DNA of 64,000 nucleotides from Brucellaceae bacterium. Lineage in GTDB: Bacteria > Pseudomonadota > Alphaproteobacteria > Rhizobiales > Rhizobiaceae. Shown one piece after another: positions 37,628-47,572 of this stretch. The notes beneath the pieces were generated by a model, which was not told where the DNA came from, did no database searches, and was given only the letters and a program-made list of their open reading frames with translations. The translations under genes were made by a program, and so were the position numbers. Where the stretch lies: positions 186,001-250,000 of the forward strand of contig JACKJV010000003.1 of the NCBI GenBank assembly GCA_020637775.1, written 5' to 3'. The stretch's first letter is position 1. Each line of letters opens with the position of its first letter.

Positions 37628-39856
37628 ATGTCAGGCGTGAATGGAACGGCTCAGGATGTGGATATCGACTTCCCGGCGCTCATGGCGGGCCTGTGGCGCA
37701 GGAAGCTGTTGATCCTTGCTGTCGCCATCCTGGCCATGGTTGGCGCCTACGGCATTTCGCTCATGCTCAGCCCCAAATACATGGCCGAGACCCGCATTCT
37801 CATTGAAACGCGCGAATCCGTCTATACCCGTCCGAACATCGAAAACGGCAGGAACGATGCACTGGACCAGGAAAGCGTCCAGTCACAGGTTGAACTGATC
37901 GCCTCAACCGCCCTTCTTTCCGACGTCGCGCGCGATCTGGGTCTGGCCAGCCGCGATGAATTCAGCGGCAGCGGTTCGCTTTCCATTCCCTTCATTTCCC
38001 AGCCTTCGCGCGGAACCATCGATGAGCGCGTTCTGAAGAACATGCGCGAACGGCTCAAGGTCTATCGCACCGAAGGCACGCGCGTCATCGTCATCCAGTT
38101 CTCTTCCAGGGATCCGGAACTGGCCGCCGGTGTGCCCAATGCCATTGCCGATGCCTATATGGAGCTTCAACGCAAGGCGCGTCTTGAGACGGACACCACC
38201 GCGACCGAATGGCTGGCGCCCGAGATCGCGGAACTGCGCGACCGCGTGAAACAGGCCGAGAGCCGGGTGGCGGAATACCGTGCGGCCAATGACATTCCGG
38301 TTGGCCAGAACAACGCGGCGCTGGCCACGCAGCAATTGTCCGAGATTTCCACGGAACTGTCGCGGGTGCGCGCCGGCCGCGCGGCGGCCGAAGCCCGTGC
38401 CCGGTCGATCGAGCAGGCACTCGCCTCGGGCGGTGCCATCGAGGCAATCCCGGAAGTGCAGACATCCGGCCTGATCCAGCGCCTGGTCGAAAAGAAGGTC
38501 GATCTGCGCGCCGAGATCGCCGATCTGGCCACCACGCTCCTCGACAATCATCCGCGCATCAAGTCGCTGCGCTCGCAACTCGGCCAGCTCGATTCCCAGA
38601 TACGCGCCGAGGCCGACAAGGTTCTGGCCGGCTTGAGGACGGAAGCCGAGACCGCCCGGCTGCGCGAGAGCGAACTGGCCGCTGACGTCAACCGCCTCAA
38701 GGCGGAATCGGCGCGCGTGTCGGAAGGCGAGGTGGAACTGCGCGCCCTGGAGCGCGAAGCCGCCGCCCAGCGCGACCTGCTTGAATCCTATCTGGTGCGT
38801 TTCCGCGAAGCCAAGTCGCGCAAGGAAGCCGCCTACAGCCCGGTCAATGCGCGCATCTTCTCCCGCGCCATCGTGCCCGGCGATCCCTATTTCCCGAAGA
38901 AGGTGCCCATCGTCGGGGCGGCCTTTGCCGGCACGCTCCTGCTGATGACCGTCTTCACGCTGCTGGCGGAACTCTTCTCCGGACGCGCCATGCGCGCGGT
39001 CTCGGGAACGCCCGTGCCGGCAACGGAAATCGCCATGCCCGCCGTGGCGCGGCAACCGGACGAGGAAAAACCAGCGCCGGCCACGAAGCCCGCACCGGCC
39101 GCAAGTCAGGCCGGCGCGAATGATGCGGCACCCGCCCTGTCGGCCACTGCGGCGACCGCCGCAGCCGCGCACGCCGCCGAAAAGGCGCTTTCCGCAGCCG
39201 ACATGCGCGCCACGGCCGCCGCGGCCCGGCAAGCCCGCAAGGCAGCGGCGGAAAAAGCCGCTCATCCCGGCATGAACGGCGAGGACCTGGCCGTCCGGCT
39301 GGTGGAAACCGGTGCCGCGCGCGCCGTTTTCGTCTCGCCGGAAGGAGAGGCGGCAGCGGCCTCGGCCATCATGACCGCCCGTGCGCTGGCCGATTCGGGC
39401 CTGCGCATCATCCTGCTGGACCTCACCGCCGACAGCGCCGCCTCCCGTCCCATGCTCGAACGCAACGCCCGTCCGGGCATCACCGACCTGTTGACCGGAA
39501 GCGCGTCCTTTTCCGAGATCATCCACGGCGACCATTTCTCGGATTGCCATGTGATTCCGACCGGAACCGGCGATCCGGACCGGGTCGCCCGCTCCATCGA
39601 GCGCCTGCCGATCATCCTGGATGCCCTCGGCCAGGTCTACGACATGATTGTCATGGAATGCGGCCCTGCCGATGCCGAAGGCGTGGCGCGGGTCTGCAAT
39701 GCCACCGCGGAAGTCGTGCTCAGCGTCATCGATCCGCAGGCGCCGGAAGTCATCGCCGCCGTCGACGACCTGGTATCGGCAGGCCACGAGAACCTGCTGG
39801 TCGGACGGGCAGACATCGAGAGCCTGCCGCCCCGCACCGGCCGCAGCGCGGCCTGA
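37628..39856 (+). CDS. Wzz/GumC chain-length protein fused to a degenerate BY-kinase-like domain
   Basis: 742 residues. A Wzz domain with TM1 at about 22-41 and TM2 at about 426-447 flanks a long periplasmic coiled coil (about 190-400). A proline motif (VNARIFSRAIVPGDPYFPKK) precedes TM2. An Ala-rich linker (about 460-560) leads to a C-terminal ATPase-like domain (about 562-735) that resembles BY-kinases but is degenerate: the P-loop site reads VSPEGEAAAA (near residue 570) with no GKS/T, and the Walker B equivalent is YDMIVMECGP. No tyrosine cluster is present. It probably sets chain length or gates export; HfsA/HfsB-like. Confidence 0.86.
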   Translation: MSGVNGTAQDVDIDFPALMAGLWRRKLLILAVAILAMVGAYGISLMLSPKYMAETRILIETRESVYTRPNIENGRNDALDQESVQSQVELIASTALLSDVARDLGLASRDEFSGSGSLSIPFISQPSRGTIDERVLKNMRERLKVYRTEGTRVIVIQFSSRDPELAAGVPNAIADAYMELQRKARLETDTTATEWLAPEIAELRDRVKQAESRVAEYRAANDIPVGQNNAALATQQLSEISTELSRVRAGRAAAEARARSIEQALASGGAIEAIPEVQTSGLIQRLVEKKVDLRAEIADLATTLLDNHPRIKSLRSQLGQLDSQIRAEADKVLAGLRTEAETARLRESELAADVNRLKAESARVSEGEVELRALEREAAAQRDLLESYLVRFREAKSRKEAAYSPVNARIFSRAIVPGDPYFPKKVPIVGAAFAGTLLLMTVFTLLAELFSGRAMRAVSGTPVPATEIAMPAVARQPDEEKPAPATKPAPAASQAGANDAAPALSATAATAAAAHAAEKALSAADMRATAAAARQARKAAAEKAAHPGMNGEDLAVRLVETGAARAVFVSPEGEAAAASAIMTARALADSGLRIILLDLTADSAASRPMLERNARPGITDLLTGSASFSEIIHGDHFSDCHVIPTGTGDPDRVARSIERLPIILDALGQVYDMIVMECGPADAEGVARVCNATAEVVLSVIDPQAPEVIAAVDDLVSAGHENLLVGRADIESLPPRTGRSAA

Positions 39857-39915
39857 GCGCCTCCGCCCCGCCACGGGCGCTGGCGGGTGCATGCGCGGGG
39901 CCCTGCCGACAGGCT

Positions 39916-41094
39916 TCAGCTTTCGTTCGTGGCAGCCCGCAGCTTGCGCAGCGACTTGTAGGCGGCCCAGAGCGGCGGCGTGTTCTTGATCTGGCGTTTC
40001 AGCGAAGTGGTGCCGTTGCGCATCGCGGCCATGATCCTGCCCCGTGCATTGAGCGCAATGAGCGTGTCGCGCTGGACCGTCTCGATATCGCACCAAAGGC
40101 GTTTGTAGGGCTCGTCACCGACGGAAAAATCGTAGATCAGGAAGCCCCGTTCGCAGGCCCAGCGAATGCATTCGAAAAACAGGTAGTCGCCTGGGCTCGT
40201 GTTCTCCGCCCGGTCGGGGCGGAAAGCCGAGAATTCGCAGATCATCCGTTTCCCGCACAGGCTGGAACCCGTGATGGCGCGGATGCTGCCACCGACCTCG
40301 AGTGCATGGAGAACGAATGCGGTCTCGTCCTGCGCCGCTTCCTCCGCATACAAACGGTGAAAGAAGGCCCTGACGTCGGCATCGGCAAAGACATCGTCAA
40401 TCCCCAGGGCGGCGAACCGCTGCGCCTTGAGCTCGAAAAACGTGTCGAGCAGGCGCCGCGCGGTTTCCCTGTCCGTGGCGGTTTGAACGGCGATGTCGCC
40501 CTGTTCACGGAATTTACGTTCGTTCGTGCGGTGCTTCTTGCGCTTGCGCTTGCCGGAGTGGCGCTGCAACGTCTCGTCGAATCCGCCGGACAGGTCCACG
40601 GCCAGTGCGACATTCGGGCTTGCTCCGGAGGCGGGAAGCACCAGGGGGTTTGCGCGGCCGGCCATGTCCGGCTGAAGCCGGGGCAGGGCGGCGAGCGCGA
40701 TGTCGGGCCGCGCCTGCGAAAGCGCGCCGGCCAGCATGCGCGTCAGGTCTTCGGGGGCGGGAAATTCCGCATCCCGCACCAGCGCGGGAAAGCATCCGTT
40801 GGCATGGCGTCCGCCCACCGGCGTCGCGACACGGCCAAGTCCCTCGTCAACCACTTCCAGGGGCAGGCGCATGATCTCCCTGTCGCCGTTCGAGAGCGAC
40901 AGGAAGATGATGTCGCCGTTCACGTGGGCGGCCCAGCCAGCCACCCAGGCCGGATGCTGGGCAGGTCCGCAAAGGGCTTGCCGGCAGAAGGCGGCATGGC
41001 GCCGGTGCGCCACCGGCCCCGCCTCCACCCGCATGCCGAAACCCGGCTTCACGCCGGCAGGCGCATGAGCGACGCCAAGCGCAACATCAACCAT
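39916..41094 (-). CDS. FemAB/CelD-type GNAT acyltransferase (HfsK-like)
   Basis: 392 residues. A GNAT/FemAB-type acyltransferase domain is in the C-terminal half (about 185-345) with HSGKRKRKKHRTNERKF (a basic helix) and FELKAQRFAALGIDDVF, then DYLFFECIRWACERGFLIYDFSVGDEPYKRLWC, given here by its key elements only. CelD/BcsL-like proteins modify polysaccharides, and HfsK in Caulobacter affects holdfast cohesion. The Shine-Dalgarno is almost adjacent to the ATG, so the start may be slightly downstream. Convergent with the Wzz-like gene and divergent from the deacetylase gene. Confidence 0.75.
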   Translation of the reverse strand: MVDVALGVAHAPAGVKPGFGMRVEAGPVAHRRHAAFCRQALCGPAQHPAWVAGWAAHVNGDIIFLSLSNGDREIMRLPLEVVDEGLGRVATPVGGRHANGCFPALVRDAEFPAPEDLTRMLAGALSQARPDIALAALPRLQPDMAGRANPLVLPASGASPNVALAVDLSGGFDETLQRHSGKRKRKKHRTNERKFREQGDIAVQTATDRETARRLLDTFFELKAQRFAALGIDDVFADADVRAFFHRLYAEEAAQDETAFVLHALEVGGSIRAITGSSLCGKRMICEFSAFRPDRAENTSPGDYLFFECIRWACERGFLIYDFSVGDEPYKRLWCDIETVQRDTLIALNARGRIMAAMRNGTTSLKRQIKNTPPLWAAYKSLRKLRAATNES

Positions 41095-41174
41095 CCTTCA
41101 ATCCTTCGGTGCTATCCAGACCGGACAACCTGCCTGCAACCATGCCCATCTGGGTACCCGAAAAAGGTGAAGGA

Positions 41175-42233
41175 ATGATCGACAGGGGCGAGGTGATCCG
41201 CAAGGTGATCCTCAACAGCGTCAGATGGACAGGCCTGTCGCGCGTTTATCGCGCCATGAAGCCCTGTGCCGGCGCGATCCTGATGTTGCATCGGGTAACC
41301 TCGGCGTCCACATCGCCCCTTGGCTTCAACCGTCACCTTTCCATAGCGCCGGATTTCCTCGACCGGCTGATTGGTGGGCTGAAGGCGGACGGATACCGCT
41401 TCGTGACCATGGACGAGATGGCCGCGCGCCTGAAGCGAGGCGATCTGGAAGGCTGCCCGCTGGCGCTGACGGCCGACGATGCCTATCGCGACAATCTCAC
41501 CGAGGCGCTGCCGGTGCTGGAGCGTCACGGAGCACCCGTCACGGTCTATGCCGCGCCGGCCCAGATCAGCCGCCGCGTGGCGCTCTGGTGGATGGTCCTG
41601 GAGCAGATCATCGCCCGGCGCGACGGCTTCTATGCTCCGGTTGGCGGCGAAGCGGTGCATTTCGACTGTTCGACCACTTCCGCCAAACGCCGCACGTTCA
41701 TCGAACTGGAAAACTGGCTGACCAGTGATGTGGCCGAAGAGGACCAGGACAGCCTGATCCGCGATCTGGCCGCCGCCTCCGGTCTCGATGCCATGAAGCC
41801 GGGTGATGACGTGTTGATGAACTGGCGCGAGTTGCGCCGCTTTGCCGCTCATCCCCTGGTCACCATCGGCGCCCATACGGTTCACCACTACAATCTGCGG
41901 CGTCTCGATGCGGAAGCGGCGTTTTCCGAATTGCTCGACGCCGCCGACATTCTTGAGAACGAGCTTGGCACCCGCCCGCGCCACATGGCCTTTCCCTACG
42001 GCTATCAGGCGGCAGTGGGGCCAAGGGAGGCGGACCTTGCGCGTAAGGCCGGTTTCATCACGGCCGTGACCACGCGTCACGGGCTGCTGGAGGCTGGCCA
42101 CCGGGCGCATTTGCAGGCCCTGCCGCGCATCTCGGTCAACGGGCGTTACCAGTCGGTGCCCTATATCCGCACGATGCTGACCGGGATCACCACGCCGCTG
42201 GCCAATCGCGGCAAGCGGCTGGTGACGGTCTGA
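41175..42233 (+). CDS. Polysaccharide deacetylase (NodB-like, HfsH-like)
   Basis: 352 residues from the ATG at 41175, preceded by AAGGTGAAGG (41165-41173); an extension to 41109 is unlikely. NodB-fold features are ILMLHRV, the DD metal motif in LTADDAYRDN, AHTVHHYNLRR (the H-x3-H pair) and MAFPYGYQAAVGPRE. Canonical NodB has TFDDG; here it is TADDA. Such enzymes de-N-acetylate the exopolysaccharide, as HfsH does for the holdfast. No signal peptide is seen, so it may act in the cytoplasm. It completes the polysaccharide locus. Confidence 0.84.
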   Translation: MIDRGEVIRKVILNSVRWTGLSRVYRAMKPCAGAILMLHRVTSASTSPLGFNRHLSIAPDFLDRLIGGLKADGYRFVTMDEMAARLKRGDLEGCPLALTADDAYRDNLTEALPVLERHGAPVTVYAAPAQISRRVALWWMVLEQIIARRDGFYAPVGGEAVHFDCSTTSAKRRTFIELENWLTSDVAEEDQDSLIRDLAAASGLDAMKPGDDVLMNWRELRRFAAHPLVTIGAHTVHHYNLRRLDAEAAFSELLDAADILENELGTRPRHMAFPYGYQAAVGPREADLARKAGFITAVTTRHGLLEAGHRAHLQALPRISVNGRYQSVPYIRTMLTGITTPLANRGKRLVTV

Positions 42234-42237
42234 CGGT

Positions 42238-42450
42238 TCAGCGCTTGCGCGGCGGCCTGTTCATCCAGCTGATGATGAACATGGCGGGCACCACCCAGAG
42301 CATTCCGGTGAACAGGAAATAGGCGAGATGAACCAGCGGGCCGGATTCGCCCAGCCGCGCCACGGCCACCGTCGTCGCCACCAGCGCATAGATGATGACC
42401 AGCAGGACGAGCAGAACGGTGCCGACGAGTTTCTTCAGGCGGACGGGCAT
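42238..42450 (-). CDS. DUF2842 family small membrane protein
   Basis: 70 residues with two hydrophobic helices (about 8-30 and 38-60) and a short basic C-terminus ending NRPPRKR. The size and sequence fit the DUF2842 family of alphaproteobacteria. Function unknown. Only 4 bases separate its stop from the convergent deacetylase stop. Confidence 0.75.
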   Translation of the reverse strand: MPVRLKKLVGTVLLVLLVIIYALVATTVAVARLGESGPLVHLAYFLFTGMLWVVPAMFIISWMNRPPRKR

Positions 42451-42617
42451 GGCATGTCTTCCGGCGATTGTCTCGGCTGTTCTCTATTGGAAACCACCGG
42501 CAAAGGAAACCGCCTGTCTGGCGTGACAGCCTGTCGCGTGTTCCGGCCACTTGAAAGCCTGCCGGCTTTGGGTCAGTTAGGGGCGGCATTTCATGTGACA
42601 GGGGTATTGATACGCCG

Positions 42618-43724
42618 ATGACCGACGCAGCCGTGGCCGTTTCTCCTTCGCAGCGCCCGTATGAAACCATGGACCGGCAGGCGCGCAACCGCGTGGCGGT
42701 GCGCCGCTGGCTTTACATCGTTCTCCTGTGGCTGCTGGCGCTCGTGGTCGTTGGCGGCGCCACGCGCCTCACCGATTCCGGCCTGTCCATCACCGAGTGG
42801 AAGCCCATTCACGGCATCATTCCGCCCCTGTCGGAAGCCGAATGGCAGGAAGAACTGGCGAAATACCGCCAGATTCCCGAATATCAGCAGATCAACAAGG
42901 GCATGAGCCTGGAAGAGTTCAAGTTCATTTTCTGGTGGGAATGGAGCCATCGTTTCCTTGCCCGCATGGTCGGCTTCCTGTTCGCGGTGCCGCTCGCCTT
43001 CTTCTGGCTGACAGGACGGCTTGAGCAACGCCTCAAGCCCCGGCTTCTGGGCCTGCTGGCGCTGGGCGGGCTGCAAGGCGCCGTTGGCTGGTGGATGGTG
43101 GCATCGGGTCTCACCGAACGCACGGATGTGTCGCAATACCGCCTGGCCATTCATCTGACGCTGGCCTCCACCATCTTTGCCGCCATCATGTATGTGGCCC
43201 GGGGGCTGGCTGTCCACAGCGGCGACCGGGTGTCCGCCGCCACGCGGACGGGTGCTGGCTGGATGGTGCTGTTCGTGCTGGTCCAGATCTATCTGGGCGC
43301 GCTGGTTGCCGGCCTCGATGCCGGCTTTGCCTACAACACCTGGCCGCTCATGGACGGCGCGCTGGTGCCGGGCGGCCTCTGGCTGCAGGAGCCATGGTGG
43401 ATCAATGCCTTCGAGAACCCGAAGACCGTGCAGTTCATCCATCGCCTCGGCGCCTATGTCGTTCTGGCGGCTGCCCTCGTTCACATGTTGCGCACGATGA
43501 AGCGCGATGGCGCAACCACGCATGCGCGCCGTGCTGCCCTGCTTGCCGGGCTGGTGGTGCTCCAGGCGGTTTTCGGCATCGTCACGCTTCTCATGCAGGT
43601 GCCCCTGTTCTGGGGGCTGGTCCATCAGGCAACGGCGCTGACCGTGCTGGGCTTCGCGGTGGCGCATTGGCGCGGCACGATCGGCAGCTATGCGCCCGAG
43701 ACGAAGATCGTCGTCCGGCATTGA
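42618..43724 (+). CDS. ctaA: Heme A synthase
   Basis: 368 residues, eight membrane helices of the COX15/CtaA family. It oxidises the C8 methyl of heme O to make heme A for cytochrome oxidase. Motifs are [37 protein letters not shown] (heme-ligand His) and the second-repeat [11 protein letters not shown] and VHQATAL histidines. CtaA next to argC is the rhizobial order. Confidence 0.95.
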   Translation: MTDAAVAVSPSQRPYETMDRQARNRVAVRRWLYIVLLWLLALVVVGGATRLTDSGLSITEWKPIHGIIPPLSEAEWQEELAKYRQIPEYQQINKGMSLEEFKFIFWWEWSHRFLARMVGFLFAVPLAFFWLTGRLEQRLKPRLLGLLALGGLQGAVGWWMVASGLTERTDVSQYRLAIHLTLASTIFAAIMYVARGLAVHSGDRVSAATRTGAGWMVLFVLVQIYLGALVAGLDAGFAYNTWPLMDGALVPGGLWLQEPWWINAFENPKTVQFIHRLGAYVVLAAALVHMLRTMKRDGATTHARRAALLAGLVVLQAVFGIVTLLMQVPLFWGLVHQATALTVLGFAVAHWRGTIGSYAPETKIVVRH

Positions 43725-43796
43725 CGGCAGCTCGCCCGGCCCTGCTGCCGGACCCGGTCAGGAACCTGCCTGCGGGCCTGCCTTGACGGGGCCGCC

Positions 43797-44726
43797 TCAG
43801 GCGCCGATCATCAGGTTCATGTTCTGGACCGCCGCGCCCGAGGCGCCCTTGCCGAGATTGTCAAGCGAGGCGATGAGGTTGACCTGTCCCATGCCCTCGG
43901 TGCCGAGCACGTAGATCTTCAGCCGGTCGGTTCCGCGCATTTCCTCCGCATCGATGCGCGGCCTGGCCGTTGCTTCAGCCGGAGCAACCACCTCGACGAC
44001 ATCCTGCCCTGCGTAATGGGCCGCCAGCGCTCCGTGGATGTCGGCCATGGAAGGATTTCCCGTCATCAGGTCGCAGAACAGCGGAACGTTGACCAGCATG
44101 CCCTGCGCGAACCGGCCGACCGAAGGCGTGAAGACCGGCCGGCGCGTGATGCCGCTGCGGGCCATGATCTCGGGCACATGCTTGTGGCCAAGCGTCAGCG
44201 CATAGGCAAAGTGGTTGGCCGTGATGGCGTCCGGGTTGGAAGCATCCTCCATCTGGGCGATCATCTGCTTGCCGCCGCCGCTATAGCCGGACACGGCATT
44301 GATGGTCACCGGATAGTCGGACGGCACCAGGCCGGCCGCCACCAGAGGGGCGAGAATGGCGATGGCTCCGGTGGAATAGCAGCCCGGATTGGAGACGAAC
44401 TGCGCCGCCGCGATACGTTCAGCCTGCCCCCTGGCCATTTCGGCGAAACCGAACACCCAGTCCGGATGGGTGCGGTGCGCTGTGGAGGCGTCGATGAAGC
44501 GCGTGCCGGCATCGGCGGCGAGCGCCACCGCCTGGCGTGCCGCATCGTCGGGCAGGCAGAGGATCGCGATGTCGGCATCGCGCAGCATGGTCTCGCGCAT
44601 GGCCTCGTTGCGCCGCTCTTCGATCGGGATCGACATGAGCGTGATGTCGGAGCGTCCGGCCAGCCGCTCGCGGATTTGCAGGCCGGTGGTGCCGTGTTCG
44701 CCGTCGATGAAGATTTTCGCGCTCAT
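43797..44726 (-). CDS. argC: N-acetyl-gamma-glutamyl-phosphate reductase (type 2)
   Basis: 309 residues, shorter than the E. coli enzyme and typical of the type 2 branch. It reduces N-acetylglutamyl-5-phosphate in arginine synthesis with NADPH. The catalytic C116 is in [11 protein letters not shown], and the Rossmann region has [16 protein letters not shown]. Downstream of speB with a 47-bp gap, on the same strand. Confidence 0.95.
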   Translation of the reverse strand: MSAKIFIDGEHGTTGLQIRERLAGRSDITLMSIPIEERRNEAMRETMLRDADIAILCLPDDAARQAVALAADAGTRFIDASTAHRTHPDWVFGFAEMARGQAERIAAAQFVSNPGCYSTGAIAILAPLVAAGLVPSDYPVTINAVSGYSGGGKQMIAQMEDASNPDAITANHFAYALTLGHKHVPEIMARSGITRRPVFTPSVGRFAQGMLVNVPLFCDLMTGNPSMADIHGALAAHYAGQDVVEVVAPAEATARPRIDAEEMRGTDRLKIYVLGTEGMGQVNLIASLDNLGKGASGAAVQNMNLMIGA

Positions 44727-44773
44727 GTCTTCTGCCTTGGGTGCTTGCGGGGGGAAGCGGATTTTCGCGCTGT

Positions 44774-45724
44774 TTACTTCGCGCCGCGCCGCTCGGCAAG
44801 CAGGCCGAGATAATGCATGGCAATGGAAGCACCCGCGATTGCCGTGATGTCGGCATGATCATAGGCCGGCGCGACCTCCACCACGTCCGCTCCCACGATC
44901 TCGATATTCTTCATGTGGCGCAGCACCGATAGCATCTTGGCCGAAGAGGGACCGCCGGCCACAGGCGTGCCGGTGCCGGGCGCAAACGCCGGATCGAGGC
45001 AGTCGATGTCGAAGGTGACATAGACGTTCTTGCCCCCTGTGCGCCGGTAGATGCGCTCGGCAATCGCCGCAGCGCTCATCTCCTCGACCTCGTAACCATG
45101 GATGATCTCGATGCCGCAATCCTCCGGCGCATGGGTGCGGATCCCCACCTGAATGGAGCGGGACGGGTCGATGACGCCATCGCGCACCGCGCGCCCGACA
45201 AAGGAACCGTGGTCGATGCGCTTGCCGTCATCGTCCCAGGTGTCCTGGTGCGCGTCGAACTGCACCAGCGCCAGCGGGCCATGTTTGGCGGCATGGGCCT
45301 TGAGCAATGGCCAGGTGACGAAGTGATCGCCCCCCAGCGACAGAAGAAAAGCGCCCGATTTCAGGATTTTCGACGCTTCGCGTTCGATGGTGGTCGGCGT
45401 TTTCTGGTGATTGCCATAGTCGAGCAGGCAGTCGCCATGGTCGATCACCGCCATGGCCTCGAAAAGGTCGCGGTGGAAGGGGTACTGCGGATCGTTGTCG
45501 AAAATGGCCGAGGCGCGCCGGATCGCCTGCGGGCCGAAACGCGCACCGGGCCGGTTGGAGACCGCGGCATCGAAGGGAATGCCCCAGACGACAGCGTCCG
45601 CGCCCTTGACCGATTTCGAATAGGGCCGGCGCATGAAGGACAGCGCCCCGGCATAGGTGGGGTCGCTGGCCGCACCCAGGCGGCGGCGCGCGGTGAAGGC
45701 ATGGTCGATCGATTTTGAAGGCAT
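44774..45724 (-). CDS. speB: Agmatinase
   Basis: 316 residues from the ATG at 45724 ([10 protein letters not shown]); a longer frame reaching 46021 is a high-GC artefact. Ureohydrolase fold with manganese ligands in [17 protein letters not shown] and [13 protein letters not shown]. It splits agmatine to putrescine and urea. The usual Hyphomicrobiales neighbour rpsI is separated from it here by an acyltransferase gene on the other strand. Confidence 0.92.
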   Translation of the reverse strand: MPSKSIDHAFTARRRLGAASDPTYAGALSFMRRPYSKSVKGADAVVWGIPFDAAVSNRPGARFGPQAIRRASAIFDNDPQYPFHRDLFEAMAVIDHGDCLLDYGNHQKTPTTIEREASKILKSGAFLLSLGGDHFVTWPLLKAHAAKHGPLALVQFDAHQDTWDDDGKRIDHGSFVGRAVRDGVIDPSRSIQVGIRTHAPEDCGIEIIHGYEVEEMSAAAIAERIYRRTGGKNVYVTFDIDCLDPAFAPGTGTPVAGGPSSAKMLSVLRHMKNIEIVGADVVEVAPAYDHADITAIAGASIAMHYLGLLAERRGAK

Positions 45725-45893
45725 GAACGGCTCCCGGATTTCCTGACCGGACAATGCCCGATCCCGCCCGCGGCTGAAAGGGGGCCACAGCTCGCGCCAA
45801 CAAGGAATAGTTTTTGCTAATGAAGTAAAAAGTAAATGTAATCGTGCGAGTATGTCCTGCTCCGGCACGGGTGGGGCGCTAGCGAGGGCGTGA

Positions 45894-47027
45894 ATGGGAC
45901 AGCAAGGGGTGGCTGCGGCCATTTCGGAACAGGCAACCGCACTTGCCGGTGGCAGCCAGGCTGGGGCTAAGCCGGCGCGCCGGCCGGCCATGCTGGATTC
46001 CATCCAGTATCTGCGCGCCATCGCGGCCTGGCTGGTGGTGGTCTACCATGTTCATGCATCGGTGGCGGCCGAGGCGCGCGAGCCGGTCACCTGGGCGCTT
46101 GGTGCAGTCGGCGTCGACATATTCTTCGTCCTCTCCGGATTTCTGATGGCCATGGTCGTTGATCGTGACGAACGCATAGACTGGCGCTTTCTCGCGCGCC
46201 GCTACATGCGCATAGCGCCCCTCTACTACGCGATGACGATCCTGCTGTTCATCATGGCCATTGCCTGGCCGGCCCTGCTGAACACGGTGACGGCCGATTG
46301 GCAGCACCTGTTGACATCGCTGCTGTTCCTGCCAAGCGGCGGCATCAATGGCGGCAACCAGCCCATACTGATGCTCGGCTGGACGCTGAACTACGAAATG
46401 GCCTTCTATCTGCTGGTCTTCGTCTTCGTGCGCTGGATCGGGGACAGGCATCTGATCGGCCTGGTCCTGTTTCTCGCCGCCGTGGTCATGGCGGGGCAAT
46501 GGGCCGGCCCGCAGAACATGGTCCTGTGCTTCTACACCGATTCCATCATCCTGGAATTCGCGCTCGGCATCCTGGTCTACAATTGCACGTTCCGTGACAG
46601 GGGCATGCCCCATCCAGGCTGGATCTACTGGGCCGCGTTGGCGGCCGGTATTCTTCTGCTCATGCTGGGTGAGGAGGGGGAGCCGCGCATGTGGCGCTTC
46701 CTGCTGTGGGGCGTGCCTGCGGCCCTTATCGTGGCCGGCGGTGTTCATGTCTTCAATGCGCGCATCGGCTGGCTGCGCAAGCTGGGTGACTGGTCCTACT
46801 CAACCTATCTGGTGCATGTCTATGTCATTCAGGCGCTGGTGAAGGTGCTGCTGCCGCTTGCCGGCCTGCCGGTGACGCAGCCGCTCGCCCTTTTCCTGGC
46901 CGTCGCGCCCATCATCGTGCTGGCCAGCTTCGTCATGTATCGCAGGCTGGAAATGCCGGTCATGGGCTGGCTTGGCAGGCGCATGGCGGCCGGACGGTGC
47001 AGGCGCGAAGCCGGGGCGTCCGGATAA
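45894..47027 (+). CDS. Acyltransferase family 3 (OafA/YrhL-like) membrane protein
   Basis: 377 residues with about ten membrane helices. The start at 45894 is supported by GAGGG 5 bases upstream; Met33 (base 45990) is an alternative. Family motifs are SIQYLRAIAAWLVVVYHVH (the catalytic His) near residue 38-56 and GAVGVDIFFVLSGFLM. Such enzymes O-acetylate surface glycans or lipids. It lies on the plus strand in the otherwise conserved argC-speB-rpsI-rplM block and is preceded by an AT-rich 169-bp gap, both suggesting later insertion. Confidence 0.87.
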   Translation: MGQQGVAAAISEQATALAGGSQAGAKPARRPAMLDSIQYLRAIAAWLVVVYHVHASVAAEAREPVTWALGAVGVDIFFVLSGFLMAMVVDRDERIDWRFLARRYMRIAPLYYAMTILLFIMAIAWPALLNTVTADWQHLLTSLLFLPSGGINGGNQPILMLGWTLNYEMAFYLLVFVFVRWIGDRHLIGLVLFLAAVVMAGQWAGPQNMVLCFYTDSIILEFALGILVYNCTFRDRGMPHPGWIYWAALAAGILLLMLGEEGEPRMWRFLLWGVPAALIVAGGVHVFNARIGWLRKLGDWSYSTYLVHVYVIQALVKVLLPLAGLPVTQPLALFLAVAPIIVLASFVMYRRLEMPVMGWLGRRMAAGRCRREAGASG

Positions 47028-47030
47028 GGG

Positions 47031-47057
47031 AAAGCCCGGCGCGATGGCGGGGCTCTC
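47031..47057 (-). terminator. Possible rpsI terminator
   Basis: On the minus strand AGCCC and GGGCT pair around a GC-rich loop, then TTTCCC. It lies between the convergent acyltransferase and rpsI stops. The T-run is short. Confidence 0.35.
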
Positions 47058-47084
47058 GCAAAAGCAGGAAGGTTCGCCGGCGCG

Positions 47085-47567
47085 TCAGCGCTTGGAGAAC
47101 TGGAAGGACCGGCGGGCCTTGGCCTTGCCGTACTTCTTGCGCTCGACCACGCGGCTGTCGCGGGTCAGGAAGCCACCCTTCTTCAGAACGCCGCGCAGTT
47201 CCGGCTCATAATGGGTCAGGGCCTTGGAAATGCCGTGGCGCACAGCGCCGGCCTGGCCGGACAGACCGCCGCCCTTGACGGTGGCGATGATGTCGTACTG
47301 GCCGTCGCGGTTGGCGGCGACGATCGGCTGGCGCAGCACCATCTGCAGGACCGGACGGGCGAAATATTCCTCGTAGGTCTTGTCATTGACGGTGATCTTG
47401 CCGGAGCCGGGCTTCACCCAGACGCGGGCGATGGCATCCTTGCGCTTGCCGGTGGCATAGGCGCGGCCATGGGCGTCGAGCTTCTGGACGTGAACCGGGG
47501 CCGATGCCTCCTCGGTCACCATGCCGGTGGCTTCACCCAGGTCTTCAAGGGAATTCAGGTCGGCCAT
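47085..47567 (-). CDS. rpsI: 30S ribosomal protein S9
   Basis: 160 residues, with the alphaproteobacterial N-terminal extension. The S9 core begins at [23 protein letters not shown] and the end [22 protein letters not shown] reaches the ribosomal P site. It follows rplM after a 5-bp gap. The two are co-transcribed from the promoter at 48161. Confidence 0.97.
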   Translation of the reverse strand: MADLNSLEDLGEATGMVTEEASAPVHVQKLDAHGRAYATGKRKDAIARVWVKPGSGKITVNDKTYEEYFARPVLQMVLRQPIVAANRDGQYDIIATVKGGGLSGQAGAVRHGISKALTHYEPELRGVLKKGGFLTRDSRVVERKKYGKAKARRSFQFSKR

Positions 47568-47572
47568 GGAAA

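Noticed and set aside
37904..40096. A 730-codon minus-strand open frame opposite the Wzz-like gene
   Set aside because: Low-complexity Arg/Gly/His composition, no domain, opposite a coherent Wzz gene.
45725..45893. A mobile element next to the acyltransferase gene
   Set aside because: No transposase, terminal repeats or target duplication were seen; only AT-rich sequence and an unusual gene order.
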